A DNA stretch of 64,000 nt from Sesamum alatum (Eukaryota; Streptophyta; Magnoliopsida; Lamiales; Pedaliaceae): the NCBI GenBank assembly GCA_034509735.1, contig JACGWO010000005.1, forward strand, positions 36,176,479-36,240,478. The letters run 5' to 3'. Every line of letters starts with the position of its first letter. Position 1 is the first letter of the stretch. The notes beneath the pieces were generated by a model, which saw nothing but the letters and a program-made list of their open reading frames with translations, made no database searches and was not told the DNA's origin. Of the stretch, positions 9,381-23,988 are shown in pieces. A program made the position numbers and the translations under genes.

Positions 9381-11042
9381 CAAGAATTAAGCTACTTATT
9401 TGTCATTCAACTGCAACTGCCACAAAACTTTAAAGTGTGTAAAGTATTCATATCATGAATTATCTTATAATATAGTATTGAACAAAAGTTATGTGAAGTT
9501 ATGTTCTGCTTTGCTCACATGAGAACTAATGCATTTATCCCATATGAATAGAAGAATTACTTCATAGCTACAAAATTACCTACTTTCTTCGAGTCAACGT
9601 TTTATTTTCTTTATCATTTTGTGAAAAGATTCAGGCAGTCTTTTTTAGCTTGTTCAATTAATTAAAATACAACTAAGTTTTTCAAATAATTAAAATTGCG
9701 TATTCAAGAGTATATAATTGGTATTATTTTACAATATAAGTACACGTCAAATCCAATTGTTAGATAAGGTCACACAGACACCATATATATTACATGCCTT
9801 TAGGCTTTAGACAAATCCGGTTAACAAATATCGAGATATCATATTTTGAAAATTTGAATAGTTTTGCTGATAAAATTTTCGACGAGATTTTCATCAATTT
9901 TGAAGTTATTTTGAAATCCATTGATAATACCATTGGAAAATTTGAACATTTTTGGAATATTCCTCCAAAATTAGGGTTTCAAACGGCTTTTTTTAGCTAT
10001 TTTGTCGACGGATTTTTTGAATTTCGATTCGCACAAAATTTTTTTTGGTTCTCATGCCGAATTCAATTTCTTATCAACAACCTTATCGAAATTTTTTAAA
10101 TTTTTTTTCAATCATTACCCATTTGATTATTTCCAACTGAAATACCAACAGATTTTGCAACAAAAAAATATACAACTTTTCGACAACCTTCTTTCGTCGA
10201 AAAATCCATAACAAAACATTAGAAACGAACACCCACAAATAAAATTTCGGCAATCGAGTGAAAATTCCAATTGATTTTACGACGAATTTCCGACGGTGTT
10301 ACACATCAGGCCTAACCGTCGGATAAACAAATTAAGTCATCAAAAACTTCGTCTGAATTTTACTATGGATGTTTTCCGTTGGAGAAACCGATTTAAATAT
10401 GAGTACTTAATTCCTATGAATACAATATATAACCGAATTCATTTTCTTAAAACAGATTTGATTGTATCCTTAAATACATATTATATATATAAAATGTCAC
10501 TACAAATTTTCTTTCTTGGATAAAATCGATTACACGTTCCTTATATGCGTTGCTTATTTTATATATATATATATGTATTAAACTCATTAAGACTAATTTA
10601 CAATTAAAAATTAGATCCATTGTACACTTAGTGAATTGGTCGTCCTCAATGTAAACAATACATGTAATAAAATTAACAATAAAAATCCAATCTATTATAC
10701 AACTCATGCATTGAGTGAAATGATGTATAAATTGAATATACAATCTATTATACAATTGGTGCAATTATTGAAAACACTTCACCTTAAATGTAATAAATTT
10801 ATAAATAAAAATCCAATCCAATATACAACTAGGGCATTTATTGAAAATAATGTATACGACACGTGTACGAAGATGCTGGAGGGCTTCATACATTCTTTTA
10901 TAACTGAATGAATTTACATTCTATACACTAGTATGGTGACATTAATTTGTTCCGGGGAGGGGGTTCACAATATTTCACTATAAAAACAATCACCTCAGAC
11001 CAAGATTTTTACCAACCCAAAATTTGACAAAGCATTGCAATC
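9334..11042 (+). repeat. Representative spacer of the array unit
   Basis: Order after the stop: 3' leader with AATAAA signals; AT-rich DNA; the phrase GTCACACAGACACCATATAT followed by a decayed open stretch starting MPLGF (9794); the inverted repeats at about 10250-10323; a 75-codon open stretch without ATG (10296-10523); a short TA microsatellite at about 10558-10573 whose length varies between units; a short open stretch (MMYKLN..., within 10636-10911) overlapping the G-box; then the promoter and ATG of the next copy. The other inter-gene spacers have the same plan unless listed separately. Confidence 0.8.
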
Positions 11043-11471
11043 ATGTGGAGAGCATATTTCTTTGTTATTTTGCTGGCTGTGCTTTTCGCAATCCCTGCCT
11101 TCGCAAATGACAAATTTGGCGTCGGGCAAGAGCTGGTCAAGCACAAGCCACACCATCCACCTAGACATGCACCAGCACCAACACCAAAGCCTATTTCACC
11201 ACATTCACAAGTATCGAATGATGATGCTGAATTAGACGAGGAAATTATTGAGATAGAACTCAAGCACAAGCGACGTCATCCACATAAACATGCACCAGCA
11301 CCAGCACCAAATGCCAAAGCACCACGTTCGATAGTATCGGACGATGTAGAGGAATTTAATCAAAACAAGCGCAAACACAAGCCGTCTCATCCGCCTTCAA
11401 GTGCACCAGCACCTTCACCAAAGCACAAGAAGCAACCCCCTTCAGGATCCAACTTATTTGGATTGTTTTAG
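11043..11471 (+). CDS. Secreted three-module His/Pro-rich protein, array copy 2
   Basis: 142 aa and intact. Relative to the consensus it has S2W beside the start, L9I in the signal core, R34H (which removes the KR pair at the start of module 1), P58S, T69I and K90N. The G-box and TATA box (10979-10986) are intact. The second residue change does not disturb the predicted signal peptide. Confidence 0.85.
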   Translation: MWRAYFFVILLAVLFAIPAFANDKFGVGQELVKHKPHHPPRHAPAPTPKPISPHSQVSNDDAELDEEIIEIELKHKRRHPHKHAPAPAPNAKAPRSIVSDDVEEFNQNKRKHKPSHPPSSAPAPSPKHKKQPPSGSNLFGLF

Positions 11472-13193
11472 ATTAATTACCAAAAAATAAAAAATATTGC
11501 TGCTGAATAAAAATGTTTCAAGAATTAAGCTACTTATTTGTCATTCAACTGCAACTGCCACAAAACTTTAAAGTGTGTAAAGTATTCATATCATGAATTA
11601 TCTTATAATATAGTATTGAACAAAAGTTATGTGAAGTTATGTTCTGCTTTGCTCACATGAGAACTAATGCATTTATCCCATATGAATAGAAGAATTACTT
11701 CATAGCTACAAAATTACCTACTTTCTTCTAGTCAATGTTTTATTTTCTTAATCATTTTGTGAAAAGATTCAGGTAGTCTTTTTTATCTTGTTCAATTAAT
11801 TAAAATACAACTAAGTTTTTCAAATAAATAAAATTGGCGTATTCAAGAGTATATAATTTGTATTATTTTACAATATAAGTACACGTCAAATCCAACTATT
11901 AGATAAGCTCACACAGACACCATATATATTACATGCCTTTTGGATTTAGACAAGTCCGGTTAACAAATATCGAGATATCATATTTTGAAAATTTGGATAG
12001 TTTTGCTGATAAAATTTTCGAGGAGATTTTCATCAATTTTGAAGTTATTTTGAAATCCATTGATAATACCATTGGAAAAATTGGAACATTTTTTGAATAT
12101 TCCTCCAAAATTAGGGTTTCAAAGGCTTTTTTAGCTATTTTGTCGACGGATTTTTTGAATTTCGATTCGCAATTTTTTTTTTGATTCTCATGCCGAATTC
12201 AATTTCTTATCAACAACCTTATTGATAAATTTTTTATTTTTTTATTTATTTTTTCAATCATTACCCTTTTTATTATTTCCAACTGAAATACCAACAGATT
12301 TTGCAACAAAAAAATATACAACTTTCCGATAGCCTTCTTTTGTCGAAAAAGCCATAACAAAACATTAGAAACCAATACCCGCAAATAAAATGTCTTCAAT
12401 CAATTGAAAATTTCAATTGATTTTACGACGAATTTCTGACGGTGTTACACATCAGGCCTAACCGTCGAATAAACAAATTAAGTCATCAAAAACTTCGTCT
12501 GAATTTTCCTATGGATGTTTTCCGTGGGAGAAACCATTTTAAATATGTCTACTTAATTCCTATGAATACAATATATAACCGAATTTATTTTCTTAAAACA
12601 GATTTGATTGTATCCTTTAATACATATTATATATATAAAATGTCACTAAAAATTTTCTTTCTTGGATAAAATAGATTACACGTTCCTTATATGCGTGGCT
12701 TATTATATATATATATATATATATGTATTAAACTCATTAAGACTAATTTACAATAAAAAATCAGATCCATTGTCCACTTAGTGAATTGGTCGTCCTCAAT
12801 GTAAATAATACATGTAGTAAAATTTACAATAAAAATCCAATCTACTATACAACTCATGCATTGATTGAAAATGATGTATAGATTGAATATAGAATCTATT
12901 ATACAATTGGTGCAATTATTAAAAACACTTCACCTTAAATGTAATAAATTTATAAATAAAAATCCAATCCAATATACAACTAGGGCATTTATTGAAAATA
13001 ATGTATACGACACGTGTACGAAGATGCTGGAGGGCTTCATACATGCTTTTATAATTGAATGAATTTACATTCTATATACTAGTACGGTGACATTAATTTG
13101 TTCCGGGGAGGGGGTTCACAATATTTCACTATAAAAACAATCACCTCTCACGAAGATTTTAACCAACCCAAAATTTGACAAAGCATTGCAATC

Positions 13194-13622
13194 ATGTCGA
13201 GAGCATATTTCTTTGTTATTTTGCTGGCTGTGCTTTTCGCAATCCCTGCCTTCGCAAATGACAAATTTGGCGTCGGGCAAGAGCTGGTCAAGCGAAAGCC
13301 ACACCATCCACCTAGACATGCACCAGCACCAACACCAAAGCCCATTTCACCACATTCACAAGTACCGAACGATGATGCTGAATTAGACGAGGAAATTATT
13401 GAGATAGAACTCAACCACAAGCGACGTCATCCACATAAACATGCACCAGCACCAGCACCAAAGGCCAAAGCACCACGTTCGATTGTATCGGACGATGTAG
13501 AGGAATTTAATCAAAACAAGCGCAAACACAAGCCGTCTCATCCGCCTTCAAGTGCACCAGCACCTTCACCAAAGCACAAGAAGCAACCCTCTTCAGGATC
13601 CAACTTATTTGGATTGTTTTAG
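13194..13622 (+). CDS. Secreted three-module His/Pro-rich protein, array copy 3
   Basis: 142 aa and intact, close to consensus with L9I, T69I, K74N and P133S. All dibasic pairs at the module borders are kept. G-box present; TATA box at 13130-13137. Confidence 0.85.
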   Translation: MSRAYFFVILLAVLFAIPAFANDKFGVGQELVKRKPHHPPRHAPAPTPKPISPHSQVPNDDAELDEEIIEIELNHKRRHPHKHAPAPAPKAKAPRSIVSDDVEEFNQNKRKHKPSHPPSSAPAPSPKHKKQPSSGSNLFGLF

Positions 13623-15328
13623 ATTAATTACAAAAAAATAAAAAATATTGCTGCTGAATAAAAATGTTTCAAGAATTAAGCTACTTATTTGTCATTCAAC
13701 TGCAACTGCCACAAAACTTTAAAGTGTGTAAAGTATTCATATCATGAATTATCTTATAATATAGTATTGAACAAAAGTTATGTTCTGCTTTGCTCACATG
13801 AGAACTAATGCATTTATCCCATATGAATAGAAGAATTACTTCATAGCTACAAAATTACCTACTTTCTTCTAGTCAATGTTTTATTTCCTTAATCATTTTG
13901 TGAAAAGATTCAGGTAGTCATTTTTAACTTGTTCAATTAATTAAAATACAACTAAGTTTTTCAAATAATTAAAATTGGTGTATTCAAGAGTATATAATTA
14001 GTATTATTTTACAATATAAGTACACGTCAAATCCAACTGTTAGATAAGGTCACATAGACATCATATATATTACATGCCTTTAGGGTTTAGACAAATCCGG
14101 TTAACAAATATTGAGATATCATATTTTGAAAATTTGGATAGTTTTGCTGATAAAATTTTCGACGAGATTTTCATCAATTTTGAAGTTATTTTGAAATCCA
14201 TTGATAATGCCATTGGAAAAATTTGAACATTTTTGGAATATTCCTCCAAAATTAGGGTTTCACACGGCTTTTTTAGCTATTTTGTCGACGGATTTTTTGA
14301 ATTTTGATTCGCACAATTTTTTTTTTTGGTTCTCATGCCGAATTCAATTTCTTATCAACAACTTTATCGAAATTTTTTTAATTTATTTTAAATTATTACC
14401 CATTTGATTATTTCCAACTGAAATACCAACAGATTTTGCAACAAAAAAATATACAACATTTCGACGGCCTTCTTTGGTCGAAAAATCCATAACAAAACAT
14501 TAGAAACCAACACCTGCAAATAAAATTTCGGCAATCAATTGAAAATTCCAATTGATTTTACGTCGAATTTTCGACGGTGTTACACATCAGGCCTAACCGT
14601 CGGATAAACAAATTAAGTCATCAAAAACTTCGTCTGAATTTTCCTATGGATGTTTTTCGTTGGAGAAACTGTTTTAAATATGAGTACTTAATTCCTATAA
14701 ACACAATATACAACCGAATTCATTTTCTTAAAACAGATTTGATTGTATCCTTTAATACATATTATATATATAAAATGTCACTACAAATTTTCTTTCTTGG
14801 ATAAAATAGATTACACGTTCCTTATATGTGTGGCTTATTTTATATATATATATATGTATGTATTAAACTCATTAAGACTAATTTACAATACAAAATCAGA
14901 TCCATTGTACACTTAGTGAATTGGTCGTCCTCAATGTAAATAATATATGTAATAAAATTTACAATAAAAATCCAATCTACTATACAACTCATGCATTGAG
15001 TGAAAATGATGTATAAATTGAATATACAATCTATTATACAATTGGTGCAATTATTGAAAACACTTCACCTTAAATGTAATAAATTTATAAATAAAAATCC
15101 AATTCAATATACAACAAGGGCATTTATTGAAAATAATATATACGACACGTGACGAAGATGCTGAAGGGCTTCATAAATGCTTTTATAACTGAATGAATTT
15201 ACATTCTATATACTAGTATGGTGACATTAATTTTTTCCGGGGGAGGGGGTTCACAATATTTCACTATAAAAACAATCACCTCTAACCAAGATTTTCACCA
15301 ACCCAAAATTTGACCAAGCATAGCAATC

Positions 15329-15756
15329 ATGTCGAGAGCATATTTCTTTGTCCTTTTGCTGGCTGTGCTTTCGCAATCCCTGCCTTCGCAAATGACAAAT
15401 TTGGCGTCGGGCAAGAGCTGGTGAAGCGCAAGCCACACCATCCACCTAGACATGCACCAGCACCAACACCAAAGCCTATTTCAGCACATTCACAAGTACC
15501 GAACGATGATGCTGAATTAGACGAGGAAATTACTGAGATAGAACTCAAGCACAAGCGACGTCATCCCCAAAAACAAGCACCAGCACCAGCACCAAAGGCC
15601 AAAGCACCACTTTTGATAGTATCGGACGATGAAAAGGAATTTAATCAAAACAAGCGCAAACACAAGCCGTCTCATCCGCCTTCAAGTGCACCAGCACCTT
15701 CACCATAGCACAAGAAGCAACCCCCTTCAGGATCCAACTTATTTGGATTGTTTTAG
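15329..15756 (+). pseudogene. Array copy 4, broken
   Basis: A single T is missing in the signal-peptide part (CTGTGCTTTCGC instead of CTGTGCTTTTCGC), so the ATG at 15329 is out of frame with the body. The body also has a stop at 15706-15708 (AAG to TAG in module 3), removing the conserved C-terminus; the ancestral stop would be 15754-15756. Additional changes in module 2 (HPQKQAPAP, LLIVSDDEKEF) indicate longer divergence than in central copies. The promoter G-box is intact, so a transcript could still be made. Confidence 0.85.
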
Positions 15757-17468
15757 ATTAATTACAAAAAAATAAAAAATATTGCTGTTGAATAAAAATG
15801 TTTCAAGAATTAAGCTACTTATTTGTCATTCAACTGCAACTGCCACAAAACTTTAAAGTGTGTAAAGTATTCATATCATGAATTATCTTATAATATAGTA
15901 TTGAACAAAACTTATGTTCTGCTTTGCTCACATGAGAACTAATGCATTTATCCCATATGAATAGAAGAATTACTTCATAGCTACAAAATTACCTACTTTC
16001 TTCTAGTCAATGTTTTATTTTTTTAATCATTTTGTGAAAAGATTCAGGTAGTCTTTTTTAGCTTGTTCAATTAATTAAAATACAACTAAGTTTTTCAAAT
16101 AATTAAAATTGGCGTATTCAAGAGTATATAATTGGTATTGTTATACAATATAAGTACACGTCAAATCCAACTGTTAGATAAGGTTACACAGACACCATAT
16201 ATATTACATGCCTTTAGGGTTTAGACAAATCTGGTTAACGAATATTGAGATATCGTATTTTGAAAATTTGGATAGTTTTGCTGATAAAATTTTCGAAGAG
16301 ATTTTCATCAATTTTGAAGTTATTTTGAAATCCATTAATAATACCATTGGAAAAATTTGAACATTTTTGGAATATTCCTCCAAAATTAGGGTTTCAAACG
16401 GCTTTTTTAGCTATTTTGTCGACGGATTTTTTGAATTTCGATTCGCACAAATTTTTTTTTGGTTCTCATGCCGAATTCAATTTCTTATCAACAACCTTAT
16501 TGAATTTTTTTTTAATTTTTTTAATTTATTTTCAATTATTACCCATTTGATTATTTCCAACTGAAATACCAACAGATTTAGCAACAAAAAAATATACAAC
16601 TTTTCGACAGCCTTCTTTCATCGAAAAATCCATAACAAAACATTAGAAACCAACACCTGCAAATAAAATTTCAGCAATCAATTGAAAATTCCAATTGATT
16701 TTACGACGAATTTCCGACGGTGTTACACATCAAGCCTAACCGTCGGATAAACAAATTAAGTCATCAAAAACTTCGTCTTCATTTTCCTATCGATGTTTTC
16801 CGTTGGAGAAACCGTTTTAAATATGAGTACTTAATTCCTATGAATACAATATATAACCGAATTCATTTTCTTAAAACAGATTTGATTGTATCCTTTAATA
16901 TACATTATATATATAAAATGTCACTACAAATTTTCTTTCTTGGATAAAATAGATTACACGTTCCTTATATCGTGGCTTATTTTATATATATATATATATG
17001 TATTAAACTCATTAAGACTAATATACAATAAAAAATCAGATCCATTGTACACTTAGTGAATTGGTCGTCCTCAATATAAATAATACATGTAATAAAATTT
17101 ACAATGAAAATCCAATCTATTATACAACTCATGCATTGAGTGAAAATGATGTATAAATTGAATATACAATCTATTATACAATTGGTGCAATTATTGAAAA
17201 CACTTCACCTTAAATGTAATAAATTTATAAATGAAAATCCAATTCAATATACAACAAGGGCATTTATTGAAAATAATATATACGACACGTGACGAAGATG
17301 CTGAAGGCTTCATAAATGCTTTTATAACTGAATGAATTTACATTCTATATACTAGTATGGTGACATTAATTTTTTTTTGGGGGAGGGGGTTCACAATATT
17401 TCACTATAAAAACAATCACCTCTCACCAAGATTTTCACCAACCCAAAATTTGACCAAGCATAGCAATC

Positions 17469-17895
17469 ATGTCGAGAGCATATTTCTTTGTCCTTTTGCT
17501 GGCTGTGCTTCGCAATCCCTGCCTTCGCAAATGACAAATTTGGCGTTGGGCAAGAGCTGGTGAAGCGCAAGCCACACCATCCACCTAGACATGCACCAGC
17601 ACCAACACCAAAGCCTATTTCACCACATTCACAAGTACCGAACGATGATGCTGAATTAGACGAGGAAATTACTGAGATAGAACTCAAGCACAAGCGACGT
17701 CATCCACATAAACAAGCACCAACACCAGCACCAAAGGCCAAAGCACCACGTTTGATAGTATCGGACGATGTAAAGGAATTTAATCAAAACAAGCGCAAAC
17801 ACAAGCCGTCTCATCCGCCTTCAAGTGCACCAGCACCTTCACCAAAGCACAAGAAGCAACCCCCTTCAGGATCCAACTTATTTGGATTGTTTTAG
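17469..17895 (+). pseudogene. Array copy 5, broken in the signal peptide
   Basis: Two T residues are missing at the same T-run as in copy 4 (CTGTGCTTCGC), shifting the ATG at 17469 out of frame. The rest, from the mature N-terminus to the stop at 17895, is intact, with module 2 reading HPHKQAPTPAP and SDDVKEF. No in-frame ATG remains before the body, so a normal secreted product is unlikely. Copies 4 and 5 share several variants and probably come from one duplication. Confidence 0.8.
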
Positions 17896-19607
17896 ATTAA
17901 TTACCAAAAAATAAAAAATATTGCTGCTGAATAAAAATGTTTCAAGAATTAAGCTACTTATTTGTCATTCAACTACAACTGCCACAAAACTTTAAAGTGT
18001 GTAAAGTATTCATATCATGAATTATCTTATAATATAGTATTGAACAAAAGTTATGTGAAGTTATGTTCTGCTTTGCTCACATGAGAACTAATGCATTTAT
18101 CCCATATGAATAGAAGAATTACTTCATAGCTACAAAATTACCTACTTTCTTCTGGTCAATGTTTTATTTTCTTAATCATTTTGTGAAAAGATTCAGGTAG
18201 TCTTTTTTAGCTTGTTCAATTAATTAAAATATACCACTAAGTTTTTCAAATAATTAAAATTGGCGTATTCAAGAGTATATAATTGGTATTATTTTACAAT
18301 GTAAGTACACGTCAAATCCAACAATTAGATAAGGTCACACAGACACCATATATATTACATGCCTTTAGGGTTTAGACAAATCCGGTTAACAAATATCGAG
18401 ATATCATATTTTGAAAATTTGGATAGTTTTGCTGATAAAATTTTCGACGAGATTTTCATCAATTTTGAAGTTATTTTGAAATCCATTGATAATACCATTG
18501 GAAAAATTTGAATATTTTTGGAATATTCCTCCAAAATTAGGGTTTCAAATGGCTTTTTTAGCTATTTTGTCGACGGATTTTTTGAATTTCTATTCGCACA
18601 ATTTTTTTTTGGTTCTCATGCCGAATTCAATTTCTTATCAAAAACCTTATTTTAATTTTTTTTAATTTTTTTTTCAATTATTACCCATTTGATTATTTTC
18701 AACTGAAATACCAACAGATTTTGCAACAAAAAAATATACAACTTTTCGACAGCCTTCTTTCGTCGAAAAATCCATAACAAAACATTAGAAACCAACACCC
18801 GCAAATAAAATATCGGCAATCAATTGAAAATTTCAATTGATTTTACGACGAATTTCCGACGGTGTTACACATCAGGCCTAACCGTCGGATAAAAAAATTA
18901 AGTCACCAAAACTTCGTCTGAATTTTCTTATGGATGTTTTCCGTTGGAGAAACCGTTTTAAATATGAGTACTTAATTTCTATGAATACAATATATAACCG
19001 AATCCATTTTCTTATTTGATTGTAGCCTTTAATACATATTATATATATAAAATGTCACTACAAATTTTCTCTCTTGCATAAAATAGATTACATGTTCCTT
19101 ATATGCGTGGCTTATTTTATATATATATATATATGTATTAAACTCATTAAGACTAATTTACCATAAAAAATCAGATCCATTGTACACTTAGTGAATTGGT
19201 CGTTCTCAATGTAAATAATACATGTAATAAAATTTACAATGAAAATCCAATCTACTATACAACTCACGCATTGAGTGAAAATGATGTATAAATTGAATAT
19301 ACAATCTATTATACAATTGGTGCAATTATTGAAAACACTTCACCTTAAATGTAATAAATTTATAAATAAAAATCAAATCCAATATACAACTAGGGCATTT
19401 ATTGAAAATAATGTATACGACACGTGTACGAAAATGCTGGAGGGCTTCATACATGCTTTTATAACTGAATGAATTTACATTCTATATACTAGTATGATGA
19501 CATTAATTTATTCCGGGGGAGGGGGTTCACAATATTTCACTATATAAAAACAATCACCTCTCACCAAGATTTTTCACCAACCCAAAATTTGGCCAAGCAT
19601 CGCAATC

Positions 19608-20036
19608 ATGTCGAGAGCATATTTCTTTGTCCTTTTGCTGGCTGTGCTTTTCGCAATCCCTGCCTTCGCAAATGATAAATTTGGCGTCGGGCAAGAGCTG
19701 GTCAAGCACAAGCCACACCATCCACCTAGACATGCACCAACACCAACACCAAAGCCTATTTCACCACATTCACAAGTACCGAACGATGATGCTGAATTAG
19801 ATGAGGAAATTATTGAGATAGAACTCAAGCACAAGCGACGTCATCCACATAAACATGCACCACCACCAGCACCAAAGGCCAAAGCATCACGTTCGATAGT
19901 ATCGGACGATGTAGAGGAATTTAATCAAAACAAGCGCAAACACAAGCCGTCTCATCCGCCTTCAAGTGCACCAGCACCTTCACCAAAGCACAAGAAGCAA
20001 CCCCCTTCAGGATCCAACTTATTTGGATTGTTTTAG
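19608..20036 (+). CDS. Secreted three-module His/Pro-rich protein, array copy 6
   Basis: 142 aa and intact. Differences: R34H, A45T, T69I, A86P and P94S, so the glycomodules read APTPTP and APPPAP. The TATA box is extended by a TA (CACTATATAAAAAC). G-box intact. Confidence 0.85.
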   Translation: MSRAYFFVLLLAVLFAIPAFANDKFGVGQELVKHKPHHPPRHAPTPTPKPISPHSQVPNDDAELDEEIIEIELKHKRRHPHKHAPPPAPKAKASRSIVSDDVEEFNQNKRKHKPSHPPSSAPAPSPKHKKQPPSGSNLFGLF

Positions 20037-21766
20037 ATTAATTACCAAAAACTAAAAAATATTGCTGCTGAATAAAAATGTTTCAAGAATTAAGCTACTT
20101 ATTTGTCATTCAACTGCAACTGCCACAAAACTTTAAAGTGTGTAAAGTATCCATATCATGAATTATCTTATAATATAGTATTGAACTAAAGTTATGTGAA
20201 GTTATGTTCTGCTTTGCTCACATGAGAACTAATGCATTTATCCCATATGAATAGAAGAATTACTTCATAGTTACAAAATTACCTACTTTCTTCTAGTCAA
20301 TGTGTTATTTTCTTAATCATTTTGTAAAAGATTCAGGTAGTCCTTTTTTAGCTTGTTCAATTAATTAAAATACAACTAAGTTTTTCAAATAATTAAAGTT
20401 GGCGTATTCAAGAGTATATAATTGGTATTATTTTACAATATAAGTACACGTCAAATCCAACTGTTAGCTAAGGTCACACAGACACCATATATAATACATG
20501 CCTTTAGGGTTTAGACAAATCCGGTTAACAAATATCGAGATATCATATTTTGAAAATTTGGATAGTTTTGCTGATAAAATTTTCGACGAGATTTTCATCA
20601 ATTTTGAAGTTATTTTGAAATCCATTGATAATACGATTGGAAAAATTTGAACATTTTTGGAATATTCCTCCAAAATTAGGGTTTCAAACGGCTTTTTTAG
20701 CTATTTTGTCGACGATTGAATTTCGATTCGCACAATTTTTTTTTTTTGTGGTTTTCATGCCGAATTCAATTTCTTATCAATAACCTTATCGAATAATTTT
20801 TAATTTTTTTAATTTTTTTTCAATTATTACCTATTTGATTATTTCCAACTGAAATACCAATAGATTTTGCAACAAAAAAATATACAACTTTTCGACAGCC
20901 TTTTTTCGTCGAAAAATCCATAACAAAACATTAGAAACCAACACTCGCAAATAAAATTTCGGCAATCAATTGAAAATTCCAATTGATTTTACGACGAATT
21001 TCCGACGGTGTTACAGATTTAGCCTAACCGTCGGATAAACAAATTAAGTCATCAAAAACTTCGTCTGAATTTTCCTATGGATGTTTTCCGTTGGAGAAAT
21101 CGTTTTAAATATGAGTACTTAATTCCTATGAATACAATATATAACCGAATTCATTTTCTTAAAACAGATTTGACTGTATCCTTTAATACATATTACATAT
21201 ATAAAATGTCACTACAAATTTTCTTTCTTGGATATAATAGATTACACGTTCCTTATATGCGTGGCTTATTTTTTTTTTTTTTATATATATATATATGTAT
21301 TAAACTCATTAAGACTAATTAAGAATAAAAAATCAGATCCATTGTACAATTAGTGAATTGGTCGTCCTCAATGTAAATAATACATGTCATAAAATTTACA
21401 ATAAAAATCCAATCTACTATACAACTCATGCATTGAGTGAAAATGATGTATAAATTGAATATACAATCTATTATACTATTGGTGCAATTATTGAAAACAC
21501 TTCACCTTAAATGTAATAAATTTATAAATAAAAATCCAATCCAATATACAACTAGGGCATTTATTGAAAATAATGTATACGACACGTGTACGAAGATGCT
21601 GGAGGGCTTCATACATGCTTTTATAACTGAATGAATTTACATTCTATATACTAGTATGGTGACATTAATTTGTTCCGGGGGAGGGGGTTCACAATATTTC
21701 ACTATAAAAACAATCACCTCTCACCAAGATTTTCACCAACCCAAAATTTGACAAAACATTGCAATC

Positions 21767-22195
21767 ATGTCGAGAGCATATTTCTTTGTCCTTTTGCTGG
21801 TTGTGCTTTTCGCGATCCCTGCCTTCGCAAATGACAAATTTGGCGTCGGGCAAGAGCTGGTCAAGCGCAAGCCACACCATCCACCTAGACATGCACCAGC
21901 ACCAACACCAAAGCCTATTTCACCACATTCACAAGTACCGTACGATGATGCTGAATTAGACGAGGAAATTACTGAGATAGAACTCAAGCACAAGCGACGT
22001 CATCCACATAAACATGCACCAGCACCAGCACCAAAGGCCAAAGCACCACGTTCGATAGTATCGGACGATGTAGAGGAATTTAATCAAAACAAGCGCAAAC
22101 ACAAGCCGTCTCATCCGCCTTCAAGTGCACCAGCACCTTCACCAAAGCACAAGAAGCAACCCCCTTCAGGATCCAACTTATTTGGATTGTTTTAG
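21767..22195 (+). CDS. Secreted three-module His/Pro-rich protein, array copy 7
   Basis: 142 aa, nearly the array consensus, with A12V and N59Y only. It is the last copy before the MULE insertion. G-box and TATA box intact. Confidence 0.87.
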   Translation: MSRAYFFVLLLVVLFAIPAFANDKFGVGQELVKRKPHHPPRHAPAPTPKPISPHSQVPYDDAELDEEITEIELKHKRRHPHKHAPAPAPKAKAPRSIVSDDVEEFNQNKRKHKPSHPPSSAPAPSPKHKKQPPSGSNLFGLF

Positions 22196-23988
22196 ATTAA
22201 TTACCAAAAAATAAAAAATATTGCTGCTGAATAAAAATGTTTCAAGAATTAAGCTACTTATTTGTCATTCAACTGCAACTGCCACAAAACTTTAAAGTGT
22301 GTAAAGTATTCATATCATGAATTATCTTATAATATAGTATTGAACAAAAGTTATGTGAAGTTATGTTCTGCTTTGCTCACATGAGAACTAATGCATTTGT
22401 CCCATATGAATAGAAGAATTACTTCATAGCTACAAAATTACCTACTTTCTTCTAGTCAATGTGTTATTTTCTTAATCATTTTTGTGAAAAGATTCAGGTA
22501 GTCTTTTTTTAGCTTGTTTAATTAATTAAAATACAACTAAGATTTTCAAAATAATTAAAATTGGCGTATTCAAGAGTATATAATTGGTATTATTTTACAA
22601 TATAAGTACACGTCAAATCCAACTGTTAGATAAGGTCACACAGACACCATATATAATACATGCCTTTAGGGTTTAGACAAATCCGGTTAACAAAATATCG
22701 AGATATCATATTTTGAAAATTTGGATAGTTTTTGCTGATAAAATTTTCGACGAGATTTTCATCAATTTTGAAGTTATTTTGAAATCCATTGATAATACCA
22801 TTGGAAAAATTTGAACATTTTGGGAATATTCCTCCAAAATTAGGGTTTCAAACGGTTTTTTTAGCTATTTGTTCGACGGATTTTTTGAATTTCGATGCGC
22901 ACAATTTTTTTTTTGGTTTTCATGCCGAATTCAATTTCTTATCAACAACCATATCGACAAATTTTTAATTTTTTTAATTTTTTTTCAATTATTACCCATT
23001 GATTATTTCCAACTGAAATACCAATAGATTTTGCAACAAAAAAATATACAACTTTGCGATAGCCTTCTTTCATCGAAAAATCCATAACAAAACATTAGAA
23101 ACCAACACCCGCAAATAAAATTTCGGCAATCAATTGAAAATTCCAATTGATTTTATGATGAATTTCCGACGGTGTTATACATCAGGCCTAACCGTCGGAT
23201 AAACAAATTAAGTCATCAAAAACTTCGTCTGAATTTTCCTATAGATGTTTTCCGTTGGAGAAACTGTTTTAAATATGAGTACTTAATTCCTATGAATACA
23301 ATATATAACCGAATTCATTTACTTAAAACAGATTTGACTGTATCCTTTAATACATATTACATATATAAAATGTCACTACAAATTTTCTTTCTTGGATTAA
23401 ATAGATTACACGTTCCTTATATGCGTGGCTTATTTTATATATATATATGTATTAAACTCATTAAGACTAATTTACAATAAAAAATTGGGAAAATTATTTT
23501 TTTATTCCGCTAACTATGCCTAATATTAGTTTTAGTCCTATAACTATGTCCATATTTTATTAACTCCAGTAACTTTCAAAATTGATTAATTTTAGTCCGT
23601 TTGAGGGTTTTGAACTAAATTTTCCGACCAAAATTTTAAATTCAACCGGAACTTGACGACGTGTAAAATTTCTTAGTCCATTTATCAGCCAACTAACCAC
23701 GTGTTGTGCCACGTGGATGCATATGTGGTTTAAAATGGTGACTAGGCAATTTTTTTTTTTTAATAGGATGATTGGTATTGAAGTGGGCCATAGTGGGGTT
23801 GATAAACCCACAAATTACATCAGATTCTTTTCCTTTGTTCTCTTCTCCTACAATCGACAAACCCTTTTCTTTTCGCCCAAATCAACCAGCCCTTGTCCTC
23901 TTTCCCCAAAATTGACGAGCCCTTGTTCCCCCCAAATTGACGACTCAGGCTTCTTCTTGCCGAAAGTGACCGAGAGAAGGTAGCAGCT

